Source: Chitinophagaceae bacterium
GTDB lineage: Bacteria; Bacteroidota; Bacteroidia; Chitinophagales; Chitinophagaceae
DNA: 64,000 bases
Direction of reading: 5' to 3'
Assembly: GCA_019752045.1 (NCBI GenBank)
Contig: JAIEMP010000012.1
Location: 153,028 to 217,027 of the forward strand
Every line of letters starts with the position of its first letter. Positions within the stretch are counted from its first letter, which is position 1. Position numbers and translations under genes: made by a program. Under the pieces are notes generated by a model. The model was not told the origin of the DNA, made no database searches, and saw only the letters and a list, made by a program, of their open reading frames with translations. Below are positions 49,132 to 58,131 of the stretch, one piece after another.

Positions 49132-50676
49132 TTATAAAACTACGTTTTTTGTCAGATCATTGTTTACCGTACGCATAATCCCCAACGGGTTTTCATTCTT
49201 CAATTCTTCCGGCAACAATTCATTGCTCCAGTTTTGAAAAGCAATGGGTCTTGCAAAACGTTTAATGCCATCTGCACCTACACTTGTAAACCTGGAATCA
49301 GTTGTTGCAGGAAATGGCCCGCCATGATGCATACTCAAACACACTTCTACGCCTGTTGGTACACTGTTTAAAATAAAGCGACCGCAACTGTTTTTTACTG
49401 CTTCAACAAGATCTTCATTTTGCAACACATCTTCATTGGTTGCCATCAATGTTGCAGTTAATTGTCCTTCCAGATGTTTTGCTACTGAAAGCATTTCTTC
49501 TTTGTTCTTACAACGGATGATGAGTGAATACGGACCAAACACTTCCTGTTGCAAAACAGGATTGTTTAAAAATGTTTCTGCACTTGCAGTTGCAACAGTA
49601 GCTAAGCCCTGAGCGGAGTCGAAGGGCTTAGGGTTATCACTGAGCGAACCTGTCCCGTCAACAGCGGGAGTCGAAGTGTTAACCATTTCACTTTCTGCCA
49701 CCAAATGCACTTCCTCCTGCATCAACGCCGTTTCTTTTTTCTCTGCATATGCTTTTGCAATTCCTGTATGCAACATCACACCGGGTTGAATTTTTTGAAT
49801 GGCTTTGCCCAAATCATGCGTAAAGGTTTTTAATTCTTCACTTTCAATACCAATGATCAAACCCGGATTGGTGCAAAACTGACCAACACCTAATGTAATG
49901 GAACCTGCATACATAGTTGCAATTTCTGTTGCTGATGATTTTAATTTCTCCGGTAATAAGAACACAGGGTTGATACTTCCCATTTCTGCAAAAACCGGAA
50001 TCGGTTCTTTACGTTGATTGGCCCAATCGAATAATTGTTTGCCGCCGTTATAAGAACCTGTAAAGCCAACTGCTTTTGTGTGTGTATGAGTAACCAATGC
50101 TTTACCAACTTCAAAACCCTTTCCATGTACATGTGTAAAAACTGCCTGCGGCAAATTTAATTTTGCTGCTGCTGTATGAATAGCATCAGCAACTATTTGT
50201 GATGTATGCGCATGTGCAGGATGTGCTTTCACGATCACCGGGCAACCTGCAGCTAATGCACAAGCCGTATCACCACCTGCTGTTGAATAAGCAAAGGGGA
50301 AGTTGCTTGCACCAAAGACCACTACAGGCCCAAGCGGCACCAGCATTTTCCGTATATCCGGTTTGGGTGGTGCTTTATCAGGAATTGCCGTATCAATTCT
50401 TGCTTCAATCCATTCGCCCTGTTCACATGCAGTTGCATATTGATTAAGTTGTAAAATTGTTCTTCCCCGTTCGTTCCGCAATCTTGCTTCAGGTAAATTG
50501 GTTTCCTGCATGGCTGTTTGAATCAATGCATCACCACATGCTTCCAGTTCAACCGCAATAGCACGCATCAACGCTGCCCTTTCCTTTAAACTTTTCTTAC
50601 GATAAACATGAAATGCATCCCATGCATCGTTCATGTATTGATCAATCTGCGCAAGTGAAGTATCATCAAAACTCAT
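49132..50676 (-). CDS. 2,5-dioxovalerate (alpha-ketoglutarate semialdehyde) dehydrogenase, with a repeat-derived insertion
   Basis: The 514-residue aldehyde dehydrogenase shows PLGPVVVFGASNFPFAYST, AGCPVIVKAHPAHAHTS, the GFTGSYNGGKQLFD loop, the general base in PIPVFAEMGSINPVFL, and the nucleophile in GVGQFCTNPGLIIG. It fits the NADP-type group that oxidises 2,5-dioxovalerate to 2-oxoglutarate, the last step of hydroxyproline catabolism. About residues 333-357 (SLSDNPKPFDSAQGLATV and flanks) are encoded by two GAGCGGAGTCGAA-family repeats. They enter in frame in a surface-like region and leave the catalytic motifs intact. Confidence 0.91.
   Translation of the reverse strand: MSFDDTSLAQIDQYMNDAWDAFHVYRKKSLKERAALMRAIAVELEACGDALIQTAMQETNLPEARLRNERGRTILQLNQYATACEQGEWIEARIDTAIPDKAPPKPDIRKMLVPLGPVVVFGASNFPFAYSTAGGDTACALAAGCPVIVKAHPAHAHTSQIVADAIHTAAAKLNLPQAVFTHVHGKGFEVGKALVTHTHTKAVGFTGSYNGGKQLFDWANQRKEPIPVFAEMGSINPVFLLPEKLKSSATEIATMYAGSITLGVGQFCTNPGLIIGIESEELKTFTHDLGKAIQKIQPGVMLHTGIAKAYAEKKETALMQEEVHLVAESEMVNTSTPAVDGTGSLSDNPKPFDSAQGLATVATASAETFLNNPVLQQEVFGPYSLIIRCKNKEEMLSVAKHLEGQLTATLMATNEDVLQNEDLVEAVKNSCGRFILNSVPTGVEVCLSMHHGGPFPATTDSRFTSVGADGIKRFARPIAFQNWSNELLPEELKNENPLGIMRTVNNDLTKNVVL
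49606..49678. repeat. Short and long GAGCGGAGTCGAA-family repeats inside the dehydrogenase gene
   Basis: A short copy GCCCTGAGCGGAGTCGAAGG is followed by a long copy. The long copy starts CACTGAGCGAACCTGTCCCG and ends CGGGAGTCGAAGTG, the same hairpin-containing form as at 31755-31795. Confidence 0.8.
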
Positions 50677-50691
50677 TGTAGAAATTTTATT

Positions 50692-51588
50692 TTATAAGTT
50701 TGGTCTTGCAGCGATACCATCATTGATGATCTTGAGAATGCGTTCCCGTTCGCTGCCCTGTAAAGTTAATCGAGGCGCCCTTACATATTCACTTCCAATT
50801 CCGGTTTGTGTAGCCGCCAGTTTAATATATTGTACCAGCTTGGGATGAATATCCAGTTCAAGCAAGGGCATGAACCAACGATAGATGGCGGCTGCTTCTG
50901 CAATCTTACCTTCTTTCACTAAATTGAAAATGGTGACTGTTTCTTTTGGAAAAGCATCTACCAATCCGGCAACCCAACCATCAGCGCCTAAACACAATTC
51001 TTCCATAGCCAATGTATCAACCCCGCAAAGAATTTTTAAACGTGTACCAAAACGATTGATGATTCTTGTAACATTGGTCACATCTCTGGTACTTTCTTTC
51101 ACTGCTGTAATATTGCTGCATGTCAACAGTTCTTCAAACATATCAAGCGTTACATCAATCTTATAATCCACAGGGTTGTTGTAGATCATGATCGGCAGAT
51201 CAGTTGATCTGGCGATAGTTTTAAAATATTCTACTGTTTCCCTGTCATCCGTTTTATAACGCATAGGTGGTAACAACATTAATCCTTCGGCTCCCCATGC
51301 TTTGGCATTGGCTGCCTGTTGTACTGCATCTTTGGTTGTGCTTTCTGCAATATTCATAATCACCGGAATTTTTCCGTTGAAGAATTGTACCGCATGTTTT
51401 ACTAACTGTTCTTTTTCTGCAGCAGTGATGGTGCTGGCCTCACCCAATGAACCACCAATGATCACACCATTTACACCTGCATCGAGTTGAGCCTGCAGAT
51501 TTTTTTCAAACATTGGCAGATCCAATGCATCATCGGCGGTAAACGGAGTTAATACTGCCGGAAACACTCCTTTCCATTCAAATGACAT
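50692..51588 (-). CDS. Dihydrodipicolinate synthase-family protein, likely 1-pyrroline-4-hydroxy-2-carboxylate deaminase
   Basis: The chosen start at 51588 gives MSFEWKGVFPAVLTPFTADD, the normal start of the DapA/NAL aldolase family; an ATG at 51624 adds 12 residues. Motifs are NGVIIGGSLGEASTITAAEK, LPIMIYNNPVDYKIDV with the family tyrosine, and NITAVKESTRDVTNV with the Schiff-base lysine. In the hydroxyproline pathway this family member deaminates the pyrroline to 2,5-dioxovalerate. It sits 15 bp upstream of the dehydrogenase gene that uses that product. A true DapA role is the alternative. Confidence 0.89.
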   Translation of the reverse strand: MSFEWKGVFPAVLTPFTADDALDLPMFEKNLQAQLDAGVNGVIIGGSLGEASTITAAEKEQLVKHAVQFFNGKIPVIMNIAESTTKDAVQQAANAKAWGAEGLMLLPPMRYKTDDRETVEYFKTIARSTDLPIMIYNNPVDYKIDVTLDMFEELLTCSNITAVKESTRDVTNVTRIINRFGTRLKILCGVDTLAMEELCLGADGWVAGLVDAFPKETVTIFNLVKEGKIAEAAAIYRWFMPLLELDIHPKLVQYIKLAATQTGIGSEYVRAPRLTLQGSERERILKIINDGIAARPNL

Positions 51589-51713
51589 AGTAATAAGTTT
51601 GAACGAAAATACCGGATCGTACACAGAACAGGCAGTCGCTGATTAGCCAATACTTTACCGATATTAACATGTATAACTCTTAAATTTACAATTCAGGCTA
51701 AAATTAGCAAAGA

Positions 51714-52592
51714 ATGAAGGTTGTACAATTTACCATTCCGGTTGCAGGTGATCGTTCCATTGTGGTACAGGAAGAAGAGTTGCCGCATTTTTATAATCAC
51801 CTGCATCGTCATAAGGAAATACAGATCACCTGGATCATCGAGGGAACAGGTACGCTCATTGCAGGTAATTATATGCAACCGTTTAAAGCAGAAGAAGTAT
51901 ACCTTCTTGGGGCCAATCAACCACACCTGTTTAAAAGCGATCCTGTTTATTTTGATCAACGCAGAAAGAAAAAAGTAAAGGCACTTTCATTGTTCTTCAA
52001 TCCTGTTCAGTTTACACAAACTGTTTTATCCCTACCGGAAACAAAAAACATCAAACGGCTGATAGAGCAGAGCAGTATGGGTTTGCAGGTTCCTGCTGCA
52101 AGTGTAAAAAAAATCATTGCTGAAATGTTGCTGGTAAAAGAAGCAAAGCAGGCTTATATACTTGCAGCCTTTCTTCATTTATTACAGACAATGAGCAGCA
52201 TCAAAGGAAACAGAGTCCTTGCTTCAGCATCTACACACTATAGTATTTCTGATTCCGAAGGTTTGCGGATGAATGATGTGTATCGATATACCATGGAACA
52301 CTACACTGATCATATCAAACTGGAGGAGATCGCAGCAGTAGCACATCTTACGGTGCAGGCTTTTTGCAGGTATTTTAAAAAGCATACCCGTAAAACTTAT
52401 ATCAGTTTTGTAAACGAGATCCGCATCAACGAAGCCTGTAAAAAAATGACGGGGGCTGATGTATCAAGCATTTCATCTATTGCTTATGAAACCGGGTTCA
52501 GCAGTGCTGTGAGTTTTAACCGGGTATTTAAACAAATAACCGGTGTATCACCTTCCCGTTATATAACAGATTACCGGCAGCAAGTAAACTGA
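51714..52592 (+). CDS. AraC-family transcriptional regulator
   Basis: The 292-residue protein has an N-terminal cupin sensor (FYNHLHRHKEIQITWIIEGT, QPFKAEEVYLLGANQPHLF). A C-terminal double helix-turn-helix follows: IKLEEIAAVAHLTVQAFCRY and ISSIAYETGFSSAVSFNRVF with the closing ITGVSPSRYI. It is divergent from the deaminase gene across a 125-bp spacer, so it probably controls the hydroxyproline cluster in response to a pathway compound. The effector is not known. Confidence 0.88.
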   Translation: MKVVQFTIPVAGDRSIVVQEEELPHFYNHLHRHKEIQITWIIEGTGTLIAGNYMQPFKAEEVYLLGANQPHLFKSDPVYFDQRRKKKVKALSLFFNPVQFTQTVLSLPETKNIKRLIEQSSMGLQVPAASVKKIIAEMLLVKEAKQAYILAAFLHLLQTMSSIKGNRVLASASTHYSISDSEGLRMNDVYRYTMEHYTDHIKLEEIAAVAHLTVQAFCRYFKKHTRKTYISFVNEIRINEACKKMTGADVSSISSIAYETGFSSAVSFNRVFKQITGVSPSRYITDYRQQVN

Positions 52593-52629
52593 CTGGCATT
52601 TCGTACTTTAGCAATAAGATTGTTTGCAC

Positions 52630-53916
52630 ATGGAAACCTACGGTAAAATTTTACTCATAGCCATGCCGGCTTTTCTATTGCTGGTGCTTGCGGAAGCATA
52701 TTATGGTGTTTGGAAAGGAAAACAAACCGTCCGTAATATGGATATGATCTCCAGCCTCAGCAGTGGCATTACCAATGTAACCAAAGATGTGTTGGGTTTG
52801 AGTATTGCGATTATCGGTTATGGATGGCTGGCAGATAAATTAGCTATTGTACATATTGAGAATACGATTCTTACTTATATCATCGCTTTTATAGCGCTTG
52901 ATTTTGCAGGTTACTGGGTGCATCGTCTCGATCATGAATATAATTTTTTCTGGAACGCACATATCATTCATCACAGCAGTGAAGATTTTAACCTGGCTTG
53001 TGCATTAAGGCAAAGTATTTCGGTTGTGTTTCGTCTCTTCACTATTTTTTTATTACCAGCTGCATTACTGGGTGTGCCAACCATGGTGATTGCTGTTGTT
53101 GCTCCGTTACATTTGTTTGCACAGTTTTGGTATCACACCCAACACATCAACAAGATGGGATTGTTGGAGAAGATCATTGTTACACCTTCGCATCATCGTA
53201 TACATCATGCCATCAATCCTGAATATGTAGATAAGAACTACGGACAGATATTTATTTTCTGGGACAAATGGTTTGGCACTTATCAGGAAGAACTCCCCGA
53301 CAAAAAACCTGTTTACGGCATTACACGTCCTGTACAGACTTGGAACCCCATCAAAATAAATTTTATGCATTTGGGTTTACTGATCAAAGATGCATGGCTC
53401 ACTAAAAGCTGGAACGATAAACTCCGCATCTGGATGATGCCCACCGGTTGGCGACCTGCAGATGTTGCAGAAAAATATCCTGTACATAAGATTACCGATC
53501 CTTATCATTTTGAAAAATATGATACCAAAGCTTCTCCTGCATTGCATGTATGGAGCTGGGTGCAGATTACAATGGTTTTATTATTTATCAGTTATCTGTT
53601 TGGAAATATTGCAGGCATCAATGCACTCCACCCATCTTACATCTATCTCTATGGTTTGTTTATTTTTCTTAGTGTGTATGCTTATACCGATTTAATGGAC
53701 CGGAATAAATATGCCATCGTGTGGGAAGTTATTAAGAATAGTTTTGGCATCGCTGTTATTTTACAAGCGGGCGATTGGTTTGGAGCATCTGTTTTAAGCG
53801 GATCAATTAAATATCTGATTGCTATTTACTTTCTGGCATCAACAATGATCACACTATGGTTTGTGCAGAAGCATGTAAAAGAAGATGAACTCAAACCAAC
53901 TTTGGCAGAGTTGTAA
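52630..53916 (+). CDS. Sterol desaturase / fatty acid hydroxylase family membrane protein
   Basis: The 428-residue membrane protein carries the diiron histidine boxes HRLDHEYNFFWNAHIIHHSS and SHHRIHHAINPEYVDKNYG, with more histidines between (FWYHTQHINKMG), among several hydrophobic segments. The family hydroxylates or desaturates lipids at the membrane. I use the ATG at 52630; a TTG two codons upstream is in frame. The last residues (KPTLAEL) and the stop are encoded by CAACTTTGGCAGAGTTG, a one-base variant of the REP palindrome. A full REPIN-like copy follows 30 bp later. Confidence 0.88.
   Translation: METYGKILLIAMPAFLLLVLAEAYYGVWKGKQTVRNMDMISSLSSGITNVTKDVLGLSIAIIGYGWLADKLAIVHIENTILTYIIAFIALDFAGYWVHRLDHEYNFFWNAHIIHHSSEDFNLACALRQSISVVFRLFTIFLLPAALLGVPTMVIAVVAPLHLFAQFWYHTQHINKMGLLEKIIVTPSHHRIHHAINPEYVDKNYGQIFIFWDKWFGTYQEELPDKKPVYGITRPVQTWNPIKINFMHLGLLIKDAWLTKSWNDKLRIWMMPTGWRPADVAEKYPVHKITDPYHFEKYDTKASPALHVWSWVQITMVLLFISYLFGNIAGINALHPSYIYLYGLFIFLSVYAYTDLMDRNKYAIVWEVIKNSFGIAVILQAGDWFGASVLSGSIKYLIAIYFLASTMITLWFVQKHVKEDELKPTLAEL
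53898..53914. repeat. Half-REP at the 3' end of the hydroxylase gene
   Basis: CAACTTTGGCAGAGTTG differs by one base from the REP arm CAACTTTGGCAAAGTTG and encodes the end of the reading frame. Confidence 0.6.
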
Positions 53917-53943
53917 CTGTATGAATCTTTTTTGAACTTTCTC

Positions 53944-54009
53944 CAACTTTGGCAAAGTTGTAAGAGTTGGATTGTGTTTTATCGGTCTGAATAAACTTTG
54001 CCAAAGTTT
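53944..54009. repeat. Distant REPIN-like unit in the opposite orientation
   Basis: CAACTTTGGCAAAGTTG (53944-53960) and AAACTTTGCCAAAGTTT (53993-54009) reproduce the 66-bp unit found beside the RAYT gene, inverted and about 8 kb away. The inner part has diverged. Confidence 0.85.
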
Positions 54010-54030
54010 TCATGATAAAAAAGTAAGAAA

Positions 54031-54453
54031 TTGAAATTAAGTAAATGGACCAAATTGTTTCTGGCAGCTTTCTGTTTTGGCATTGCCATTGTTGGATTTA
54101 TGATCAAGCTGCCGTCGGGTTTCAGGCATATTGACAAAGAGCTTCACTCCCTCTTTTATTTTATTGCAGCTGCATTCTTAAACATCCTGTTTGCAAACAG
54201 AAAACTTTTCAGACACTTACTCATCTTTGTTGCACTCTATCTTTTTGGTGCCGGCATTGAATATGCACAGGCGTATAGCAACCGGTTTTTCCGTTCCAGA
54301 ATACATGGCCGCTATGATCCGGAAGATGTGCAAGCCAATCTGAACGGACTGCTTGCATTCTCTGTTCTTTGGGTTATTTATATGATCATCTCTTTTTTGT
54401 TTAGAAAAGAAATCAAAAAAGTTGCTGTAACAACTCCTGATCAGAGGAGATAG
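54031..54453 (+). CDS. VanZ-like family membrane protein
   Basis: The 140-residue protein has about four hydrophobic segments and the VanZ pattern: the first helix, then IDKELHSLFYFIAAAFLNIL, YLFGAGIEYAQAYSNRFFRS, and RYDPEDVQANLNGLLAFSVL with the conserved D..AN.LG-type motif. It has no clear ATG; the frame opens at a TTG (54031), giving MKLSKWTKLFLAAF. The function of VanZ-like proteins outside the vanA cluster is largely unknown. Confidence 0.8.
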   Translation: MKLSKWTKLFLAAFCFGIAIVGFMIKLPSGFRHIDKELHSLFYFIAAAFLNILFANRKLFRHLLIFVALYLFGAGIEYAQAYSNRFFRSRIHGRYDPEDVQANLNGLLAFSVLWVIYMIISFLFRKEIKKVAVTTPDQRR

Positions 54454-54649
54454 TACAGCTTACTGCAGGATTAACTTTTCAAGTATTTTATGAAACAAGC
54501 GACTGTAATTTCTGCTTAAACTTTTCAATTTTTTTATTGTTTGAATTGTAGAGTTTGCTTTCCTTAATCACTGTTACAGTCGTCTTCCATCACATTTTTT
54601 CTTTCCTTAACGCAATCCTTCTTATCTTAAACGCCAACATTATTATCGC

Positions 54650-55204
54650 ATGCTCAACCTCCGGGACAATGAACAAGTGTTCAGAGAATTTATACAACAG
54701 CACCAGTCCCGGGTGTACAATACTGCATTAAATACGTTGCAGAACGAACAGGACGCCGAAGAAATAACACAGGATGTTTTTATAGAAGTATACAACAAAG
54801 CCCATACGTTTAAAGGAGAGTCGCAGGTAACTACCTGGCTGTACCGCATCACCATCAATAAATGCATTGATCTCATGCGCAGTCGCAAACGGAAAAAAAG
54901 ATTTGCTTTTATGACCGACCTTTTTCATGAAAGCGGCGAACCCATTGAAGATGCCGGTGATTTTATACACCCCGGTATTGTAGCAGAAAACAAAGAAAAA
55001 GCCGCCGTGTTGTACAAAGCCATTCAGCAATTGCCGGAAACACAAAAAATTGCATTTTTACTCAGCGAAACGGAAGGGCTGAGCTACGGAGAAATCAGCG
55101 AAATTGTTGGTACTTCTGTATCTTCCATTGAATCGCTGCTGTTCAGGGCAAGGAAGAACCTGAGAAAAATACTGGCCGATTATTATAAAAATCATGTGAG
55201 GTAG
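54650..55204 (+). CDS. ECF-type RNA polymerase sigma factor
   Basis: The 184-residue protein has region 2 (FIQQHQSRVYNTALNTLQNE, DAEEITQDVFIEVYNKAHTF, VTTWLYRITINKCIDLMRSR) and region 4 (QQLPETQKIAFLLSETEGLS, YGEISEIVGTSVSSIESLLF). It is followed by a small membrane protein and a Spy/CpxP-like protein on the same strand. This points to a self-contained envelope stress unit, with one of the two downstream products as the regulator. Confidence 0.92.
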   Translation: MLNLRDNEQVFREFIQQHQSRVYNTALNTLQNEQDAEEITQDVFIEVYNKAHTFKGESQVTTWLYRITINKCIDLMRSRKRKKRFAFMTDLFHESGEPIEDAGDFIHPGIVAENKEKAAVLYKAIQQLPETQKIAFLLSETEGLSYGEISEIVGTSVSSIESLLFRARKNLRKILADYYKNHVR

Positions 55205-55240
55205 CAAGTTTTTCATCAAAACCCCGTCAAACAATTTGAT

Positions 55241-55549
55241 ATGAACACAAAACAGGAACAATGGATGGATGACATAATGGGCAGCCTGCAGCAGATGCAA
55301 AAGGCCCCGGGAAATCCCTACCTGCACACCCGTGTTATGGCTAAAATCAGGCAACCCTTTCTCCGTCAGCCTTTACAACTAAAATGGGTATTTGCTTTTT
55401 CGGCCGTGTTTGTATGTATGTTTCTTTTGAATTTGCTTAGCTGGAACGGAACAACAGATACTTACAACAGCGCCGCAGGCCAGCCTGTTGATATTGAAAT
55501 GGTGATCAATGAATATGAACTGAATAATCAATACACATCATTACCCTGA
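55241..55549 (+). CDS. Small single-pass membrane protein, candidate anti-sigma factor
   Basis: The 102-residue protein has a hydrophilic N-terminal half (EQWMDDIMGSLQQMQKAPGN, MAKIRQPFLRQPL). One transmembrane segment follows (WVFAFSAVFVCMFLLNLLSW), then a short outer tail. Gene order (sigma, this gene, then a periplasmic Spy-like protein 7 bp later) and topology fit a minimal anti-sigma factor. There is no zinc-binding HxxxCxxC motif. The role is inferred from context. Confidence 0.75.
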   Translation: MNTKQEQWMDDIMGSLQQMQKAPGNPYLHTRVMAKIRQPFLRQPLQLKWVFAFSAVFVCMFLLNLLSWNGTTDTYNSAAGQPVDIEMVINEYELNNQYTSLP

Positions 55550-55556
55550 TTGTAAA

Positions 55557-56051
55557 ATGAACAAGACAAGATTTTTGACGATTGCCGTTTTGCTTTTATT
55601 AATACTAAATGCCAGTACCCTTTTCTTTTTATTTCAAAAAAGAGGTGGGCCACATTCTTACCGTGGCGGAAGACCTTATTCCGAATTCATGAGCAAACAA
55701 TTAAAACTGGATGCACAACAGGAAACACAACTGAAGCAACTGAGAGATGAACACAAAACAGAACTGGATAAGCTTCGTAAAGAAGATATGGAATTACATG
55801 AACAGCTCTTTATGTTTGTAAAAACCGGCAATAACGATTCGTTATGGATTGATTCCATTACCACATTAATTGCAGCCAATAAAAAAAGATTTGAGCATAC
55901 CTTCTTCAAACATTTTTTACAAATACGTTCTATCTGCCGCCCCGATCAGCTGGAGTTATTTAATACCACCATTGATCAGATTATGAAACGCAGAATGCCA
56001 TCGCCCGGTGAAGACAGAAACAAAAAACACGGTACTTCTCAATCAAACTAA
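55557..56051 (+). CDS. Spy/CpxP/ZraP-like periplasmic sensor protein
   Basis: The 164-residue protein has an N-terminal membrane anchor or signal (FLTIAVLLLLILNASTLFFL). The helical LTXXQ-like core has SKQLKLDAQQETQLKQLRDE, ELDKLRKEDMELHEQLFMFV and HFLQIRSICRPDQLELF. The histidine- and arginine-rich segment after the anchor (RGGPHSYRGGRPYS) could bind metal. Such proteins sense periplasmic stress or heavy metals. A terminator follows at 56075-56102, so the sigma, membrane and sensor genes form one unit. Confidence 0.82.
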   Translation: MNKTRFLTIAVLLLLILNASTLFFLFQKRGGPHSYRGGRPYSEFMSKQLKLDAQQETQLKQLRDEHKTELDKLRKEDMELHEQLFMFVKTGNNDSLWIDSITTLIAANKKRFEHTFFKHFLQIRSICRPDQLELFNTTIDQIMKRRMPSPGEDRNKKHGTSQSN

Positions 56052-56074
56052 ACCCTTCAACTCAACCTATAAAA

Positions 56075-56102
56075 AAAACCGCTCCTTTTAAAGAGCGGTT
56101 TT
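56075..56102. terminator. Bidirectional terminator between the sensor gene and rimO
   Basis: The stem AAAACCGCTC/GAGCGGTTTT with an 8-base loop and a T-tract lies between convergent genes. Confidence 0.85.
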
Positions 56103-56122
56103 TTATATGTTCATCAATTTAA

Positions 56123-57433
56123 TTATTCCACCACCTCTCCTTCCAGATCGTAATCAAATGCTTTGGTAATTTTTGCGTTTACAAATTCGCCGATCTTTAA
56201 TTTCTTATCAGAATGAATGATTACTTCATTATCTACTTCCACACTGTCAAATTCTGTACGGCCTAAATAACGGCCCGCTTCTTTTTTATCAACTATGGTT
56301 TTAAATGTTTGTCCAATTTTTTCCTGGTTCAGTTCATAAGAAATTTCCTGTTGCACTGCCATGATCTCCTGTGCCCTGCGCTCTTTTTCTTCTGCAGGTA
56401 CATCATCTACCAAATCATATCCGCTTGTTCCTTCTTCATGACTGTATGTGAAAATACCCACACGATCAAAACGTTGTTTCTGTAAAAACAGTTTTGTTTC
56501 TTCAATATCATCTAAGGTTTCGCCCGGGAAACCTGCAATCAACGTAGTGCGTAAACAAAGACCGGGAACTTTTTCACGAACGGCAGCAATCAACTCTTCT
56601 GTTTCCGTTCTTGTAATTTGCCTGCGCATTGCTTTGAGCATATTGTCACTTGCATGTTGCAGGGGCATATCTAAATAGTTGCAGATATTATCCCGTTCAC
56701 GCATTACATCCAGCACATCTAATGGAAATTTATGCGGATAGGCATAATGCAAACGAATCCACTCAAGCCCTTTCACATCTGCCAAACGGTGCATTAAATC
56801 TCCCAACATGCGTTTTTTGTAGAGATCAAGTCCGTAATAAGTCAGTTCCTGTGCAATCAGCATCACTTCCTTTACTCCTTTCTTCACGAGTCCTTCAGCT
56901 TCTTTCACCAAATCATCCATACTCTTGCTTACATGCTGACCACGCATTAACGGAATGGCACAAAAAGCACAGGTACGGTTACAACCTTCACTTATTTTTA
57001 AATACGCATAATGCGATGGTGTGCTCAATAAACGTTCGCCCACCAGTTCAGTTTTATAATCTGCTTCAAACTGTTTTAATATTTGCGGTAACTCCATGGT
57101 TCCGTAAAACGCATCTACTTCAGGGATCTCAGCTTCCAGGTTATTTTTATACCGTTCGCTTAAACAACCCGTTACAATCACTTTGTCTAATTTACCCCGG
57201 CGCTTTAATTCAACCTGATCTAAAATGGTGCTTATGCTTTCTTCCTTTGCTTTATCAATAAAGCCGCAGGTATTTACAATTACAATGTTGTGATCTTTTT
57301 TGCTGCTTTCATGCACCACATCAATTTCATTTGCCAGTAACTGACCGCTGAGCACTTCACTATCCACCATATTTTTACTGCAGCCCAGTGTTATGATATT
57401 GACTTTATCTTTTTTGAGCGTTTTACTTTTCAT
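56123..57433 (-). CDS. rimO: Ribosomal protein S12 methylthiotransferase
   Basis: The 436-residue radical SAM enzyme methylthiolates an aspartate of ribosomal protein S12. It shows the N-terminal UPF0004 domain (IITLGCSKNMVDSEVLSGQL, CGFIDKAKEESI), the radical SAM cluster motif in ISEGCNRTCAFCAIPLMRG (CxxxCxxC), and IRLHYAYPHKFPLDVLDVM. A C-terminal TRAM domain ends in KAFDYDLEGEVVE. The YAYP motif favours RimO over MiaB. It is transcribed alone from a TACCTTTGC promoter. Confidence 0.95.
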   Translation of the reverse strand: MKSKTLKKDKVNIITLGCSKNMVDSEVLSGQLLANEIDVVHESSKKDHNIVIVNTCGFIDKAKEESISTILDQVELKRRGKLDKVIVTGCLSERYKNNLEAEIPEVDAFYGTMELPQILKQFEADYKTELVGERLLSTPSHYAYLKISEGCNRTCAFCAIPLMRGQHVSKSMDDLVKEAEGLVKKGVKEVMLIAQELTYYGLDLYKKRMLGDLMHRLADVKGLEWIRLHYAYPHKFPLDVLDVMRERDNICNYLDMPLQHASDNMLKAMRRQITRTETEELIAAVREKVPGLCLRTTLIAGFPGETLDDIEETKLFLQKQRFDRVGIFTYSHEEGTSGYDLVDDVPAEEKERRAQEIMAVQQEISYELNQEKIGQTFKTIVDKKEAGRYLGRTEFDSVEVDNEVIIHSDKKLKIGEFVNAKITKAFDYDLEGEVVE

Positions 57434-57521
57434 TTGTTCTTTTTTAGTTCTGTTCTCTACTCATCTGCCAAAAAAATCTCTTGCGGCAACTGACAGATTT
57501 TCATTACATTAATTACAGCGT

Positions 57522-57530
57522 GCAAAGGTA
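57522..57530 (-). promoter_or_regulatory. -7 box of the rimO promoter
   Basis: On the minus strand the sequence reads TACCTTTGC, an exact TAnnTTTGC match, about 90 bp before the rimO ATG. Confidence 0.55.
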
Positions 57531-57618
57531 ATAGAATCGGGCAGAAAGACGTTTTTCTACCCGTTAACAAAAGTTTGGCATCATTTTTTCAAGGAGGGTT
57601 GTTCTAAAACTCACATGT

Positions 57619-58107
57619 ATGAAAAAGATTTTTATGCTGGCCATTGTGTTTACTGTTGTTTCGCAACAGCAGCTATTTGCACAGGCCAAGGGCAGCAGTT
57701 ACAAGACAGCATTAGGTGTTAAGTTTTATCCCGGGGCAGGTATTACAATCAAACATTTTGTAAAAAGCAATGCAGCACTTGAAGGTATTGCTTACTTCTG
57801 GAGAGATGGTGTACGCATAACCGGCTTGTACGAATTTCATGGTAATTTCAATGGAGCTCCGGGTTTAAAATGGTATGTAGGGCCGGGTGCACACGTTGGC
57901 TTTTGGAACAACCGTTACTGGGACAGAAGATATCCCGGTTACAGAGGCGGTGCACTGGTTGGTATTGATGGTGTGTTAGGTTTGGATTACAAGTTTAATG
58001 GAGCACCAATTAATATGTCAATTGACTGGCAGCCTTCTTTTGAATTTGGAGACTACGGCGGATTTACCGGAAACTGGGGTGGTTTCGCTATCCGCTATAC
58101 ATTTTAA
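57619..58107 (+). CDS. Small outer membrane beta-barrel-like protein
   Basis: The 162-residue protein has a signal peptide (MKKIFMLAIVFTVVSQQQLFAQ). Aromatic-rich amphipathic strands follow, such as YKTALGVKFYPGAGITIKHF, LKWYVGPGAHVGFWNNRYW, GVLGLDYKFNGAPINMSIDW and the last strand WGGFAIRYTF. A terminal aromatic residue (Phe) is typical of outer membrane barrels. No function is known. A strong terminator follows 25 bp after the stop. Confidence 0.78.
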   Translation: MKKIFMLAIVFTVVSQQQLFAQAKGSSYKTALGVKFYPGAGITIKHFVKSNAALEGIAYFWRDGVRITGLYEFHGNFNGAPGLKWYVGPGAHVGFWNNRYWDRRYPGYRGGALVGIDGVLGLDYKFNGAPINMSIDWQPSFEFGDYGGFTGNWGGFAIRYTF

Positions 58108-58131
58108 ACAGGTATACCTGTGATGAGATTA

